64,000 nucleotides of DNA from Marinobacter sp. MDS2 (lineage in GTDB: Bacteria > Pseudomonadota > Gammaproteobacteria > Pseudomonadales > Oleiphilaceae). Shown here piece by piece: positions 56,337 to 64,000 of the stretch; position 1 is the stretch's first letter, and each line of letters opens with the position of its first letter. Under the pieces are notes generated by a model, which did no database searches, was not told the DNA's origin, and saw only the letters and a list, made by a program, of their open reading frames with translations. The position numbers and the translations under genes were made by a program. The stretch is taken from positions 477,011-541,010 of the forward strand of contig NZ_JAVAJF010000002.1 in NCBI RefSeq assembly GCF_030718085.1. The letters are read 5' to 3'.

Positions 56337-56774
56337 ATGGTTTCAAGAGTTTCTCGAGGAGTGTCGCCGTTAAATCAGCCGCCCAGCATCACAAACCTCC
56401 ACGGAACCGCAGGTCTACTGTGGCTATCCAACCAGGCTGAAAGTTGGCATCTTTCTGGTGCCGAACTTGCGCATCTATTAGGCGTCACTTCGACGACACT
56501 GAACGACTGGCTAGCCAACATTGAAAATAATGGCGATCACAGCCCGGAGTTACCTAAATCCGTGATCGAACGGATCGGCCTGCTTCTGGGGCTCCATAAA
56601 GCCCTGGTCCTCCTGACCCCAGCAGATCATAGTGAGATGGCGACAGAGTGGTTCAGGAAACCCGTCAATCTTTGGGGTCTCACCTGCACCTCGATTCGGG
56701 AGCACCTATTGAGCGATACGCGCACTGAAACACTGATCACCCTAATTAGACAGATTCGAGCAGAAACGACCTGA
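56337..56774 (+). CDS. MbcA/ParS/Xre-type antitoxin-like protein
   Basis: About 145 residues. An Xre-like HTH (WHLSGAELAHLLGVTSTTLNDWL) and a C-terminal DUF2384 toxin-binding part (MATEWFRKPVNLWGLTCTSIREHLL) are the two halves of RES-Xre antitoxins. The ATG at 56337 follows AAAGGA. No RES-domain toxin gene follows; the next genes are a small unknown and a phosphatase fusion. A double dyad 40 bp downstream of its stop may be an operator for it. It could be an orphan regulator. Confidence 0.75.
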   Translation: MVSRVSRGVSPLNQPPSITNLHGTAGLLWLSNQAESWHLSGAELAHLLGVTSTTLNDWLANIENNGDHSPELPKSVIERIGLLLGLHKALVLLTPADHSEMATEWFRKPVNLWGLTCTSIREHLLSDTRTETLITLIRQIRAETT

Positions 56775-56814
56775 TTTATGAGGTCACTCAGCCCTAGGAC
56801 TGCCGCTTAGTATC

Positions 56815-56858
56815 AATTAGTAGAGCTAGTTACTAATTAGTAGAACGAATTACTAATT
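56815..56858. promoter_or_regulatory. Two overlapping dyads (operator array)
   Basis: AATTAGTA-N8-TACTAATT occurs at 56815-56838 and again at 56835-56858; the two perfect 8-bp-arm dyads share AATT (56835-56838) and are offset by 20 bp, two helical turns. It lies upstream of the gene pair at 57008 and 57187. Confidence 0.8.
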
Positions 56859-57007
56859 GGCACTAATCCGTGAACCGTGTTGAAAAAACAATTAGAGCCA
56901 GCGGTCAAATTTGACCACCTTTTTGGTTTGCGTGTTAGAAAATACGGAGCCAGTTCAGCGTTTCAGAGTTGGTATACACTGGTAGGAAATACGGAGCACG
57001 AATCGAT

Positions 57008-57190
57008 ATGAATACAAAGCGCCCAACCGAAAAAGAATTCTTGGACGGCCTAAATGCCCACACGGCCCATGCCGATGAACTGGCGGAACCACTGCCCCAA
57101 GAACTAAACCCGCTGGAGCGCCAAGAAGGTTCCGTTCAGGGTTATGCTCGGCCAACTAAAAAGGACGAGAATAATGGCTACCGACGATGA
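57008..57190 (+). CDS. Small antitoxin-like protein
   Basis: 60 residues from MNTKRPTEKEFLDGLNAHTAHADELA, then PLPQELNPLERQEGSV. Its charged, His/Ala-rich start resembles small antitoxin or AbrB-accessory proteins by memory only. It ends with basic residues (KKDENNGYRR) and may be shortened. Its stop overlaps the start of the phosphatase fusion by 4 bp (ATGA), so the two are translated together, and both lie downstream of the double dyad. Confidence 0.5.
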   Translation: MNTKRPTEKEFLDGLNAHTAHADELAEPLPQELNPLERQEGSVQGYARPTKKDENNGYRR

Positions 57191-57954
57191 GCATGCGACT
57201 GACTCCACATCGGTTTTTTGCGGCCAATCCGGTCGGGGTGGACTGGGTTTGTGGTGACCTGCATGGCGAGTTCGAGGCTCTTCAGGCCGCGTTATCGAAT
57301 GCTGAATTCGACACGTCCGTTGATCGTCTGTTTCTGTTGGGAGACACAATTGATCGCGGCCCAGAGTCCCGGCTTCTTCTGGAGTGGGTTCTAGGTACCG
57401 ACTGGGTATACAGCGTGATGGGTAACCATGAGCTGATGTTTATCGCCGGCGCTGAGGACAACCGAAACCGATACAAGCACCGGGGAATGGGCGGTCACTG
57501 GACTGCGGGCCTGGATGAAACCTCTTACAAAAATCTGGCAATCCAGTGTCGTTACCAGCTGCCGCTCACCATGACGCTCGAGTGCGATAACGGACAACTC
57601 GGGCTGGTACATGCTCAAAGTCCTTTCGATGATTGGCGAACCGTTCAGGAGACACCCTTTTCAGAGCGCTTTGCCATCGACTGCACGTGGCCCATCGACG
57701 ACATAGGCTATGTAAAAAAGACGGATGCAGAAACCCAGGTGCTGTTCGAGTTCATCGCTCACCGCTATGAGAGTGGCAGCTTGATCGTCACAGCCAACCA
57801 GCCCTTTAGCGAGTGGGATCAAATATTCCCGGACAGCATGATGACCGTAGCGGCTGTAGACCGACTGATACACCACGCCACCATTATCGAATTAGAGGGG
57901 GAAAGCTACCGACGACAGCAACAGCTTAAGCAGGCTGGAAAGAGTAAAAAGTAA
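57187..57954 (+). CDS. Fusion of PP2A-like phosphatase and IstB tail
   Basis: 255 residues. Residues 1-170 are a PP2A-like phosphatase: CGDLHGEFEALQAAL, LGDTIDRGPES, VMGNHELMF, GLVHAQSPFDDW. At about residue 170 (near base 57697) the sequence changes to the C-terminus of the IS21 helper ATPase IstB: DDIGYVKKTDAE, ERYE-like AHRYESG, PFSEWDQIFPDSMMTVAAVDRLIHH and SYRRQQQ. The phosphatase has lost its last metal-binding region (VHGHT). The joint is in frame and the product may be stable but non-catalytic. An IS21 insertion followed by deletion is the simplest origin. Confidence 0.82.
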   Translation: MSMRLTPHRFFAANPVGVDWVCGDLHGEFEALQAALSNAEFDTSVDRLFLLGDTIDRGPESRLLLEWVLGTDWVYSVMGNHELMFIAGAEDNRNRYKHRGMGGHWTAGLDETSYKNLAIQCRYQLPLTMTLECDNGQLGLVHAQSPFDDWRTVQETPFSERFAIDCTWPIDDIGYVKKTDAETQVLFEFIAHRYESGSLIVTANQPFSEWDQIFPDSMMTVAAVDRLIHHATIIELEGESYRRQQQLKQAGKSKK

Positions 57955-58478
57955 GACCACTCAACCGGCCATCATAGTTGTCGCGGACCGGACAAGATAG
58001 TTGACGCCAGACATCTCACCTTCTTACCAAAAACCCCGCAAAAAAACACCGTTTTGCGGCCAATCTAAGCCTGGCAACTCTGAAACAATTCAGTCACGCA
58101 CTGCTCACGTTGTGCCTGGACACACCCAAAATGTCGCGTAAATGACCCGACTTGGCGCGCGTTTGTGGCTCCTCGCCCAATTCGCGCCTGGGGTGTGGTA
58201 AAAATGGATTAAAGGGTAACCACCTAACGCTGCCATCGTTGTTTCGGTGGGGAACCAGAGGCAAAAAGATTCAGAGAGAAAAGATATGGCTGCGAATCAT
58301 TCATGCGAGACATTCGACACCACACTGCTGATTCTGCCGGTTCACACCAGCGCACAGATCGTTTCCCGACCCAAAGACTCAAATTGCACACCCACCATCT
58401 GGAGGCCCAGTTTATGAACACACACACCACCACACCCAAAGAAAGACACCCCAAGGTTACTAATGCTGAGGATCAGTC
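57955..58478. other. Gene-free 520-bp spacer after the IS21 fragment
   Basis: Begins with the right flank of the IstB fragment (possible IS21 end near 57970-58010, not proven). A CCGCAAAA/TTTTGCGG hairpin lies at 58036-58059 without a T run. The rest is the promoter side of the gene at 58479. The open frame at 58303-58512 has no family signal. Confidence 0.45.
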
Positions 58479-59339
58479 ATGCAGGAACTTCATCTGTTTG
58501 GAAGCACCATAACGTTTATCCGTCTTAAGAACAGCGCCTTTAGTCCGCTGTCAGATCATGTCTACACAATTAATCGGAAGCGCACCAAGAACCCTGCGCT
58601 CGATAATTTTCTGGGAGGAGTGCTTGGGTTATTCGAGGACTACGCCGAAACGTTTATTTTAGAGGACGAACTGATATTTACATCCCAGGACTGTCTGATA
58701 GAAGCCTGGGACCCGACAGACCCATTTTTCATCCTGCTCCTTGTAAAGTCGGCATCAGGGCACGTTGACGATGCCATGGTAGATGAGCTGCGCCAGGTCC
58801 TGCTGGAGTTTACCTCGTCGATTCTGGAATTCGGCGCAGATATCTTTTCAGCGCCTTCGACAATCCTTACCGCCGAGCAACGCACGTTTGTGAGGGAGGC
58901 AGCCACAGAGTACCGTCGGCAACATAAAAACCAGACAATCATCGCACCATTCGAATGCTCGTTTCCCGGTTCAGGTCTACAACCGCTTCCCATTCAGGGC
59001 AAAATCAAACCTGCACCGTCGGATGTCGTAGATTCAAGTGACGAGGTTTTTCTGGCGCTATCCGATGGAATCAAAGCGGATGATTTATCCATCTTTCTTC
59101 GGAAGCTCAACGACATGGGAAAACCCCAGACGGACCGCACAGATACATACACCGCTGAACAGGAAAAACAGCTGCGCATCGCCGCTGAAGCTTATCTTGC
59201 GCCCATCAAGGCCATCGAGGTTACCGTCTGCAAGAGACAAGACCTCAAGGGCGTTGTCAGACGCTATGTGAAGGATATCCGCCCCATTACTGACGCGGAG
59301 ATTCATACCAAAATCGCTAGCAATCAGTTGGCGCTGTAA
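58479..59339 (+). CDS. Unknown protein, convergent with the large recombinase
   Basis: 286 residues, soluble, acidic. Two parts: an N-terminal half (DHVYTINRKRTKNPALDNFL, LFEDYAETFILEDELIF) and a C-terminal half that begins after EVFLALSDGIKADDLSIFL and contains TAEQEKQLRIAAEAYLAP; TAEQ-R-VREAATEYRR occurs in both, so there may be an internal duplication. No family recognised. The stop is only 20 bp from that of the convergent recombinase gene. Confidence 0.6.
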   Translation: MQELHLFGSTITFIRLKNSAFSPLSDHVYTINRKRTKNPALDNFLGGVLGLFEDYAETFILEDELIFTSQDCLIEAWDPTDPFFILLLVKSASGHVDDAMVDELRQVLLEFTSSILEFGADIFSAPSTILTAEQRTFVREAATEYRRQHKNQTIIAPFECSFPGSGLQPLPIQGKIKPAPSDVVDSSDEVFLALSDGIKADDLSIFLRKLNDMGKPQTDRTDTYTAEQEKQLRIAAEAYLAPIKAIEVTVCKRQDLKGVVRRYVKDIRPITDAEIHTKIASNQLAL

Positions 59340-59358
59340 AGCGCCGCTGATTGTCGTC

Positions 59359-62300
59359 TTAGGCGGCACTGATGGTGGCGCATTGCATTTGAATCAGAAC
59401 ACCGACAGCGAGGAATACGAGAGCAAGCTCATAAGAATTGCGCACAGTTCCAGTCTTAGATCGCGAGAGTATCAGGCCACCATAGTCGCTCACGCGAGCA
59501 TTCGTGCCTCTATCCCTCATATACACCGGAAAGCCATCCAAGTTGGACCTGATTGAAGAATCCGGAAGCACATCGAAACCAGCCCCTCGCATTCCGGACA
59601 TGATCTCTTCATTTCCATTTTTTGCAACAACTTTAAATTGACTACTCGGCACCTGAAAAAGCTCAAGCACGTGTTTTACCAATGCGAAATGCGACGCCTG
59701 GTACATAAGCAGCTGGCGATTCGGGCTCACAACGTAGCTAAGCTCATCCAGGTAATCGGCCGAGACGCCGCTCCAACCAAGGACCTCGTCCTCACTTAAA
59801 GACTCAGCGTGATGGATCATTCTGCTCCAGGCTTGATCCGAGACGGTCTCCAGCAGAGCATTAGGACAATCCTCACCCTTCAATTTTACGTTTTTGTCAG
59901 TGGGTGAGCTGAACCTCATGCGATTGTTTGCAAGGTTGATGACGGACTTTAACTGCGTCTGAACGTTAGGATGAATCTTCATGAGCTCTGCGGCCCGCTC
60001 GTAGCGCTGCCCCAACCCCACAAGCCGAAGCGTTCTCAAGAGGGCACCTAACGTAGGGGCCGGGTAATCCAGTGCAGCTACCATTTCCGGAGAGGCCGTT
60101 GCCGGTCTCGTTGGCAGATCGGAAATTTGAACAACGCCGGCTAACTTGCGGGCTCGCTGGTGGACTACCGGAGTCAACTGATCGATCCAATCTGTCACCA
60201 GGTGACAGTAATTTTTGAGCCCTGTACTCGGAAAGCGATGCCCCATCAAGCGGCCTGCAGCCATTGCGCTTCGACGTGAGACACCATCCGCTTCACCCAG
60301 TATCAAACGTTTCAAGGCTGGATAATCGAGGACGTCAGTTAGCTTATTCGACAGAGGGCTATCGAGGCCGAACAGCGCTGGAACAATCCGGTTGTAAAAA
60401 CTGTGGCGACAGTGATGAAGAACCAGCGTGGGATTGCCCGTGACACTGCGAAGAATACGAATCAACGCCTCGGATATCCGCGGCGCAAGACTGGTGAGCA
60501 CCGGAACCCCTTTGTCCGAGGTTTCACAGAGAATGGGCCGGTTGGTTTCCGGCCAGGTAATCGTTTGATAGCGGGCCAGAACACCATCAATGAGATCCTT
60601 CTCGATCTCAGACAGCGAGAAGAGCAAAGGCACAGCACGGCGGCTTGGTTTGCTTTTCAGTTTTCGGTATTGATTATTTTGAACCAAAACCCAGAGGTAT
60701 CGGTCGTCTTCGCACCAATCTCTGCGCAATAGATTGATTGCCTCCTTGGCTCGCAAGCCAAATCGGTAGGTCAGGAGAAGCACAAATCCCAAAATCCTCT
60801 TATCATCGATCTTCAGGCTACCATCTTCCTGAATGACCTTTTGCGCAGCCTGGTACTCAGTTTCAGTGATCAGCCCAGGGCTCACCGACCGACAATCATC
60901 GGCGATATCCAACTCATCCCACTCAGGCGACGCCACGCCGTACCGTGAGGCCCACTGAAAAAAATCTTTGAGTCTTTTCCCGAACGCTCCGGTGTACCGG
61001 GAGGTTAGAGTTTTGTACTCCAGCATTTCGGCACACAGTTCCGTGATCTCATCGCCGTCGAGGCCGACCAAATCAACGTCATACAGCAAGCCCCTAACCG
61101 CCGGGGACAACAAGCTCCAATACGTCGTCAGCGTGTTCCTGGCGAAAGGATCAAATCTCTTTCGCCATTTCGCTTTTCCACGCCGAGCATGATCGGCAAT
61201 CCATAGTCCACTGAGAATCATGCTCGGGCTGATCAAACCGCGATAGTTCTCGCAAATCGTTTGAATACTATTATCGCACTCAAGGGCTTTGGACTGTCGC
61301 GGCTCATAATCATTCAATGCCGTCGTGACGAGTTGCGTGAAGGCTTTTGCGTTTTCCTGGAGTCGCGTCTTATCGGTTTCCTGATCTCGTAGGCGCGCAG
61401 GAAGTCTTGACGGAAGTTCGGCAGCCTGAGCCTCGTCACTTGGCAAATCAATAACGCGGTCATGAAGGATGCGTGCGAAATCCGACATTGAAGCACTGGT
61501 GGGTGGCGCGCGGTCACTCAACGCCGCCGCAACAATCCCAGGCATATCGACCAGGTTGGATTGATTGATGACATCGCACAACCAGCCAATCAGCTCCAAC
61601 ATTGACGGATCAGGATGACCTGAATGGTTGTCTTGATAGATCGCCAACAGCCCCTTGCATTCGGCTATCTCCTTGGGCGCCGGCAGAGTGGCTCCTCCCT
61701 TCTTACCACGCCCATAGGCCAGCAAGCTGGCGACCTTAAAACTGACTTCAAGCCTCTGAACCGGTGTCACGAAATCATCCGACGTGAGCGTTTCGCTGTA
61801 CTCAAAGAAATACTGACGTTTGTGTTGAATCAGACGAAAATTATCGCCGTTGATCACATCGAGCAATAACTGCTGGTATCCGAGCCGCTTTTCCACCGAC
61901 AACAGCACGGCTCCCAAGCAAAGGGCACGGGTTTTCGACAGCTTCGCCTTGTAAGAGGATTTGTTGGTTAACTCAGCCCAGTGTTGCAAGCGGTCACACA
62001 CCGTGAGAGACGCTGCAATGTCTGGACTCATCAACGATCGCTCATCGCTGACCTTGATGAGCCGTTTTTTCAGGATTTTCTGTCTTGCTGCACCAGAGGC
62101 CAGCGCCCCATCCCGTTCTTTGTGGTCGCTACCTTTGGGCTCAGGTATGGAATCGGTCTCTTGCTCGGGCTGTGTCAGCAGTTTGGTAAAGACCCGAAAA
62201 CGAACACTGGCCTGCGGGTGCGGCAAGTGATTCTCTCTTAACAGCATCCGATGACTCAGCCGGACCAGTTCGTCATCACTGATTTCGGTGATTGATCGCC

Positions 62301-62673
62301 CATTCAGGATCAGCTCAATATCTGCCCGGGCTTGTTGAATCGCGGCTTTCAATTTTTTCTTTCGCTCACGGGCTCTGGCTCTCTGCCCAAACACCTCGGG
62401 CTCTCTATAGCTTCCTGGTGGGGTTTCGGCTAGAACCAGCAGGGCCGGCTCCTGGAGTGATACTGGAAGCGCAAAGGGTAGTGAACGAAACACATGTTCA
62501 ATCACATCGCGACAATTCTTAGCGTCTTCTGCCCAACATCGGGCGGAATAGTCCCCGTAACTTGCAGCCCCCCGTTCCGCATGCCCCATCCACCCTTCGA
62601 TGACTTCCGGGTCAACCCCTTCTTTCAATAACCGCTGGGCATACCTGTGGCGAAACAAATTGGGGTAAGCGGA
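59359..62673 (-). pseudogene. Large tyrosine recombinase with two catalytic centres, 5'-truncated
   Basis: About 1,100 residues remain. The N-terminal end (LFRHRYAQRLLKEGVDPEVI, WMGHAERGAAS, YGDYSARCW) is the tail of one tyrosine recombinase catalytic domain (His-Arg, Gly-His, Tyr). At roughly residues 630-800 lies a second complete one: Arg in TYRFGLRAKEAINL, HHCRHSFYNR, RLMGHRFPSTG and Tyr in LKNYCHLV. An in-frame stop (62674-62676) lies directly upstream with no family start, so the 5' part was lost at the junction with the metal-resistance genes. A TTG at 62658 could allow partial expression. Likely a remnant of a mobile element. Confidence 0.75.
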
Positions 62674-62750
62674 TTAAATGGTTGATCTTACCTTTGCATG
62701 AGAGTGAGGCAAACCGACATCTCATCGGATTATCTGGTTGGTACTCCAAC

Positions 62751-63158
62751 CTACTGCTGATGCATGCTTCCCTCGCTAATTCCAGCAAGAACCCCACACG
62801 CCTCAACTTCCCGGTCATCGTTGCAACTCGCTCTCAGTGAAACGAGTTGTTTCTCAAGCGCTTGCAGAGCGGTTATCTGCGAGCGCACATGAGAGATGTG
62901 ATCATCGAGCAAAGCATTGACGGCGGTACAGGACTGATGAGGGTCGTCCTGATAGCGCTGTAGTTCGTGAATTTCTGCCAGTGACAGATCCAGGATGCGG
63001 CAGCGACGAATAAAGGCCAGCCGCTCAACGTGTTTCTCGGTATAGACACGGTAACCGTTCTCCTGCCGATCAGGCGGCGGCAACAAGCCCTGCCGTTCGT
63101 AGAAGCGGATCGTCTGTGTATCTACCCCTACTGACTGTGCCAACTGACCAATACGCAT
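62751..63158 (-). CDS. CadR/PbrR-type MerR regulator
   Basis: About 135 residues. N-terminal MerR HTH (MRIGQLAQSVGVDTQTIRFYERQGLLPPPDR), coiled-coil dimer helix and the Cys residues used for Cd/Pb/Zn sensing: CTAVNALLDDH, ASCNDDREVEACGVL, plus a His at the end (MHQQ). A GGAGG ribosome site supports the inner ATG at 63158. It is divergent from the cation transporter, with the MerR-type promoter between them. Confidence 0.9.
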   Translation of the reverse strand: MRIGQLAQSVGVDTQTIRFYERQGLLPPPDRQENGYRVYTEKHVERLAFIRRCRILDLSLAEIHELQRYQDDPHQSCTAVNALLDDHISHVRSQITALQALEKQLVSLRASCNDDREVEACGVLAGISEGSMHQQ

Positions 63159-63189
63159 CGGGTTCCTCCGCAACGGATTCTCTACGCTA

Positions 63190-63219
63190 TTGACCTTATA
63201 GCTACTATATAGTTTTAAA
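63190..63219 (+). promoter_or_regulatory. MerR-type promoter of the cation transporter
   Basis: -35 TTGACC (63190-63195) and -10-like TTTAAA (63214-63219) are separated by 18 bp and enclose the dyad TATAG-CTA-CTATA (63198-63210), where a CadR/PbrR-like regulator would bind and remodel the promoter. Confidence 0.7.
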
Positions 63220-63253
63220 TGAAAGCCCGATCACATTCAAGTGGAGTCATATC

Positions 63254-64000
63254 ATGAGTAAAAACTGCGGAGGCCCCTGTGGCGACGATGCAAGGCCTGC
63301 GGCGGATACCGATATGCAGGCCTCCTCCGATGCGTCGGGGGAATGGGTCAGTGTTTATGCCGTGCCGAAGATGGACTGTCCATCAGAAGAGCGCATGATT
63401 CGCCTGGCCCTGAACGGCGTTGAGGGGATTCGGGCACTGTCCTTCGACTTGTCGAACCGCCGGGTGAAGGTCGTGCATGACGGTGAGGTCGAGCCCGTCA
63501 CCTCGAAACTGAAGACCTTGGAGCTAGGCGCCTCGCTTCAGGAAAGCGTCGCTGCCGATCCGGAGACCATCAAGGCCGCCGAGTTTTCGGCAGCTTCTGC
63601 TAAGCAAGAATCCGGGACCCTGCGCTGGTTGCTCGGCATCAATGCACTTCTGTTCGTGGTGGAAATGACTGCCGGTCTGATCGCCCAGTCCACCGGCCTG
63701 ATTGGAGAATCCCTGGACAATTTTGCCGATGCGGCGGTGTACGGGCTTGCCCTTTATGCGGTTGGACATAGCGTGAAAATGCAGGTACGTGCCGCGCATC
63801 TTGCTGGTGTACTGCAACTGATCTTGGCTGTGGGCGTGCTCGTAGAGGTGGTGAGACGCTTTGTATTCGGTAGTGAGCCTGAATCGCTGGTGATGATGGC
63901 TATCGCATTCGTCGCATTGATTGCCAATACCAGTTGTCTGCTGCTCATATCCAAACATCGGGAAGGCGGGGCGCACATGAAGGCAAGCTGGATATTCTCG
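63254..64000 (+). CDS. HMA-CDF cation transporter (3' end outside window)
   Basis: 249 codons to the window end. A Cys-rich start (KNCGGPCGDD), a degenerate heavy-metal-associated domain (VPKMDCPSEERMIRLALNGVEGI) and then four or more membrane helices typical of cation-efflux proteins (LRWLLGINALLFVVEMTAGL, GLIGESLDNFADAAVYGLAL with the Asp metal site, LAGVLQLILAVGVLVEVV). It exports divalent metal ions, probably Cd, Zn or Pb, driven by the divergent MerR regulator. Such pairs are common on mobile elements. Confidence 0.85.
   Translation, partial: MSKNCGGPCGDDARPAADTDMQASSDASGEWVSVYAVPKMDCPSEERMIRLALNGVEGIRALSFDLSNRRVKVVHDGEVEPVTSKLKTLELGASLQESVAADPETIKAAEFSAASAKQESGTLRWLLGINALLFVVEMTAGLIAQSTGLIGESLDNFADAAVYGLALYAVGHSVKMQVRAAHLAGVLQLILAVGVLVEVVRRFVFGSEPESLVMMAIAFVALIANTSCLLLISKHREGGAHMKASWIFS

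Noticed and set aside
58036-58059. CCGCAAAA/TTTTGCGG hairpin as a terminator
   Set aside because: There is no T run on either side and no gene ends just before it.

Overview
The window looks like a chromosomal stretch of a marine gammaproteobacterium, most likely Marinobacter or a close relative. This is an inference from the FadI-like thiolase, the initiator tRNA, the UPF0227 esterase, the alkylsulfatase with OruR-type AraC regulators, and the moderate GC content of the core-like genes. The window begins inside the thiolase gene and ends inside a cation-efflux gene. Most of it is accessory DNA built up by several different recombination modules.

Layout. 1-1.37 kb: end of a thiolase gene, an initiator tRNA-Met and its terminator (core). 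1.5-9.0 kb: a tRNA-linked island start (HTH regulator, excisionase, tyrosine integrase, HD-domain protein), an esterase, a HEPN protein, a zinc-ribbon protein and a LexA-controlled umuD / zincin / umuC operon. 9.0-15.2 kb: two modification-dependent-type nucleases, then a BrxR/CapW-like WYL regulator divergent from a long prokaryotic Argonaute with an apparently complete DEDD tetrad, and an SRAP (YedK-like) DNA-protein crosslink protein. 15.2-19.6 kb: a compact group (second WYL regulator, HAD 5'-nucleotidase, YspA-type SLOG protein, small unknowns). Four near-identical palindromes, GCGACA-N5-TGTCGC, lie 38-53 bp upstream of its genes, so it looks like one regulon that I cannot match to a described system. 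19.8-30.5 kb: a PP2A-like phosphatase, then a two-gene Druantia type III system (druH, druE). 30.5-42.3 kb: a serine recombinase abutting a broken IS3-family element, an AT-richer segment of small lipoproteins and unknowns with two 270-bp direct repeats, a SEL1-repeat protein and a truncated HNH nuclease gene, closed by a second, inverted remnant of the same IS. 42.3-49.9 kb: core-like genes (lipoprotein, alkylsulfatase, two AraC regulators, a membrane sterol-desaturase-like hydroxylase fused to an SRPBCC domain). 50-56.1 kb: a Gamma-Mobile-Trio (GMT) recombination operon gmtY-gmtZ-gmtX plus a fourth small gene. 56.2-62.7 kb: a lone MbcA/ParS-like antitoxin, a striking double-dyad operator, a phosphatase gene fused in frame to the tail of an IS21 IstB gene, an unknown gene, and a 5'-truncated large tyrosine recombinase containing two catalytic centres. 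62.75-64 kb: a CadR/PbrR-type MerR regulator divergent from an HMA-CDF cation transporter.

How it works together. The left 30 kb is a defence island: nucleases that probably read modified DNA, a guided nuclease (pAgo), Druantia III, SOS mutagenesis, and a WYL-controlled nucleotide-related module. Regulators (LexA box, BrxR-like WYL, second WYL) keep these genes inducible. At least four unrelated recombination systems (tRNA-linked tyrosine integrase, serine recombinase, GMT trio, large tyrosine recombinase), plus IS3 and IS21 remnants, explain how the segment was built and partly eroded. Family names are from recognition of sequence motifs only; no database search was possible.
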